From Alphaproteobacteria bacterium (GTDB lineage: Bacteria; Pseudomonadota; Alphaproteobacteria; Rhizobiales; CAJQND01), in assembly GCA_024227565.1 (NCBI GenBank), contig JAAEUE010000303.1, forward strand, positions 131,292 through 195,291: 64,000 nucleotides of DNA, read 5' to 3'. Shown here piece after piece: positions 63,243 to 64,000 of the stretch. Under the pieces are notes generated by a model, which was not told the origin of the DNA, made no database searches, and saw only the letters and a list, made by a program, of their open reading frames with translations. Both the position numbers and the translations under genes were made by a program. How positions within the stretch are numbered: position 1 is the first letter of the stretch; each line of letters begins with the position of its first letter.

Positions 63243-64000
63243 TTACTTGAGGTAAGTCGGCTTCAAGGACTGCGCTTCACCCCACTTGGCGTAGAGCTTA
63301 CGGAACGCAGCATAGCTGTCAGCCACTTCCTTGAAGAGAGGATCTTTCTTGGAATCTTCTTCCAGAACCTCGTTCCAGGCCTTTTCGAAAACAGCAAGCT
63401 GATCGTCGGTCCAACGACGTGTCGTCACACCATACTTCTCGCCCATTTCCACCATGGCGCCCGGGTTAACATACTCGGTTTCCGAATAGGTGGCGTGGAT
63501 GCTGTCACCGCATGCGACTTCAACCATTGCTTTATATTGATCAGGCAAGGCATCCCATTTTTCCTTGTTGATCAACAGCTGGCTGACGGACACTTGCTGG
63601 TGCCATCCAGGGAAGTAGTTGTTCTTGGCGATCTGATAGAAACCGTATTTGATATCCATGGCTGGCATGGAGAATTCGGTCGCGTCGATCACGCCTTTTT
63701 CCAACGCAGGGAAGATGTCGCCGCCAGCGAGAAGCTGAGTGGACACACCGATTTTCTGCATCACGCGGGCACCAAGACCAAAGAAGCGCATCTTCAGACC
63801 ACGAAGTTGCTCGAGATCTTTGATTTCTTCTTTGAACCAACCGGAAGTTTCCGGGCCGATCGCAAAGCAGTCTTGCTGATGGATGTTGTGCTTGGCGTAA
63901 ATCCGCTGTTGGATTTTGTCGCCGCCGCCATACTTTTTCCAGGCGAAATACTCACCAACACCCGGGCCAAACGGCACGGCGGTGAAGAATGCCAACGAGG
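63243..64000 (-). CDS. TRAP transporter substrate-binding protein (DctP-like), 3' part
   Basis: The C-terminal 252 or so residues; the 5' end lies beyond the right edge. Visible elements: FFTAVPFGPGVGEYFAWKKY, GPETSGWFKEEIKDLEQLRG, LKMRFFGLGARVMQKIGVST (with the carboxylate-binding Arg), and GDIFPALEKGVIDATEFSMP. The AMDIKYGFYQIAKNNYFPGW region is typical of the DctP group paired with large DctM proteins, for example those taking up mannitol-type or aromatic 2-oxo acids. The leucine at 63995 is in frame but is an internal codon, not a start. Ligand unknown. Confidence 0.9.
   Translation of the reverse strand, partial: SLAFFTAVPFGPGVGEYFAWKKYGGGDKIQQRIYAKHNIHQQDCFAIGPETSGWFKEEIKDLEQLRGLKMRFFGLGARVMQKIGVSTQLLAGGDIFPALEKGVIDATEFSMPAMDIKYGFYQIAKNNYFPGWHQQVSVSQLLINKEKWDALPDQYKAMVEVACGDSIHATYSETEYVNPGAMVEMGEKYGVTTRRWTDDQLAVFEKAWNEVLEEDSKKDPLFKEVADSYAAFRKLYAKWGEAQSLKPTYLK

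Overview
The window looks like a chromosomal stretch of a marine-type alphaproteobacterium of the Hyphomicrobiales (Rhizobiales). Three things point there: the ubiG / lysC-ptsP arrangement at the left edge, the leucyl aminopeptidase - MarR - NlpC/P60 set, and an alphaproteobacterial cpa/tad pilus locus with a one-domain Flp pilin. Two TRAP transporters, an aminoethylphosphonate pathway and several TauD-type dioxygenases suggest a scavenger of dissolved organic sulfur, phosphorus and carbon compounds. No tRNA, rRNA, CRISPR array, insertion sequence or prophage was recognised. All taxonomic statements are inference from gene content.

Layout. 0-9.6 kb is mostly housekeeping: ptsP (cut by the edge), lysC, ubiG, a peroxiredoxin fused to a cyclic-nucleotide-binding domain, a GTP cyclohydrolase II, a TPR lipoprotein, an M17 aminopeptidase, a MarR regulator, an NlpC/P60 hydrolase, a methyltransferase and a LysE exporter. 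9.6-12.7 kb holds three tandem exported FecR-domain proteins with three different C-terminal tails, one of them a tail-fibre-type S74 self-cleaving chaperone. 12.7-23.2 kb is metabolic and envelope genes: TauD dioxygenase, COG4091 oxidoreductase, GtrA/GT2 glycosylation pair, aromatic monooxygenase, aspartate aminotransferase, zeta-type GST, EamA transporter and Ldh2-type dehydrogenase.

23.2-32.2 kb is a complete Flp/Tad pilus core read leftwards: pilin, cpaA, cpaB, cpaC, cpaD, cpaE, cpaF, tadB, tadC. A strong hairpin follows the 53-aa pilin, and a perfect CtrA-type box (TTAA-N7-TTAA) lies about 100 bp upstream of it. A second such box precedes the GT2-gtrA pair. 32.7-40.2 kb carries uvrB, a TauD dioxygenase, greA and carB. 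At 40.4-42.9 kb an OhrR-type regulator faces a small unknown gene across a promoter overlapped by a palindrome. A Bcr/CflA-type drug exporter follows, preceded by what looks like a classical attenuator: a 17-codon leader peptide, a competing stem and an intrinsic terminator.

42.9-49.4 kb is a phosphonate island: phnW-phnA-phnY, which turns 2-aminoethylphosphonate into acetate and phosphate, a co-directional Na/Pi cotransporter-like gene, and a divergent LysR regulator. 50.4-55.3 kb is a TRAP transporter (dctP-dctQ-dctM) followed by a thiamine-diphosphate enzyme and a cupin broken by an apparent one-base frameshift. 55.4-58.3 kb has a VOC protein and an aldo/keto reductase translationally coupled to a second COG4091 oxidoreductase. 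58.3-64 kb is a leftward run from a second TRAP system (P-M-Q order, P gene cut by the right edge) into two small membrane proteins, an NAD-dependent epimerase-like protein and an SDR. The substrates of both TRAP modules cannot be read from sequence.
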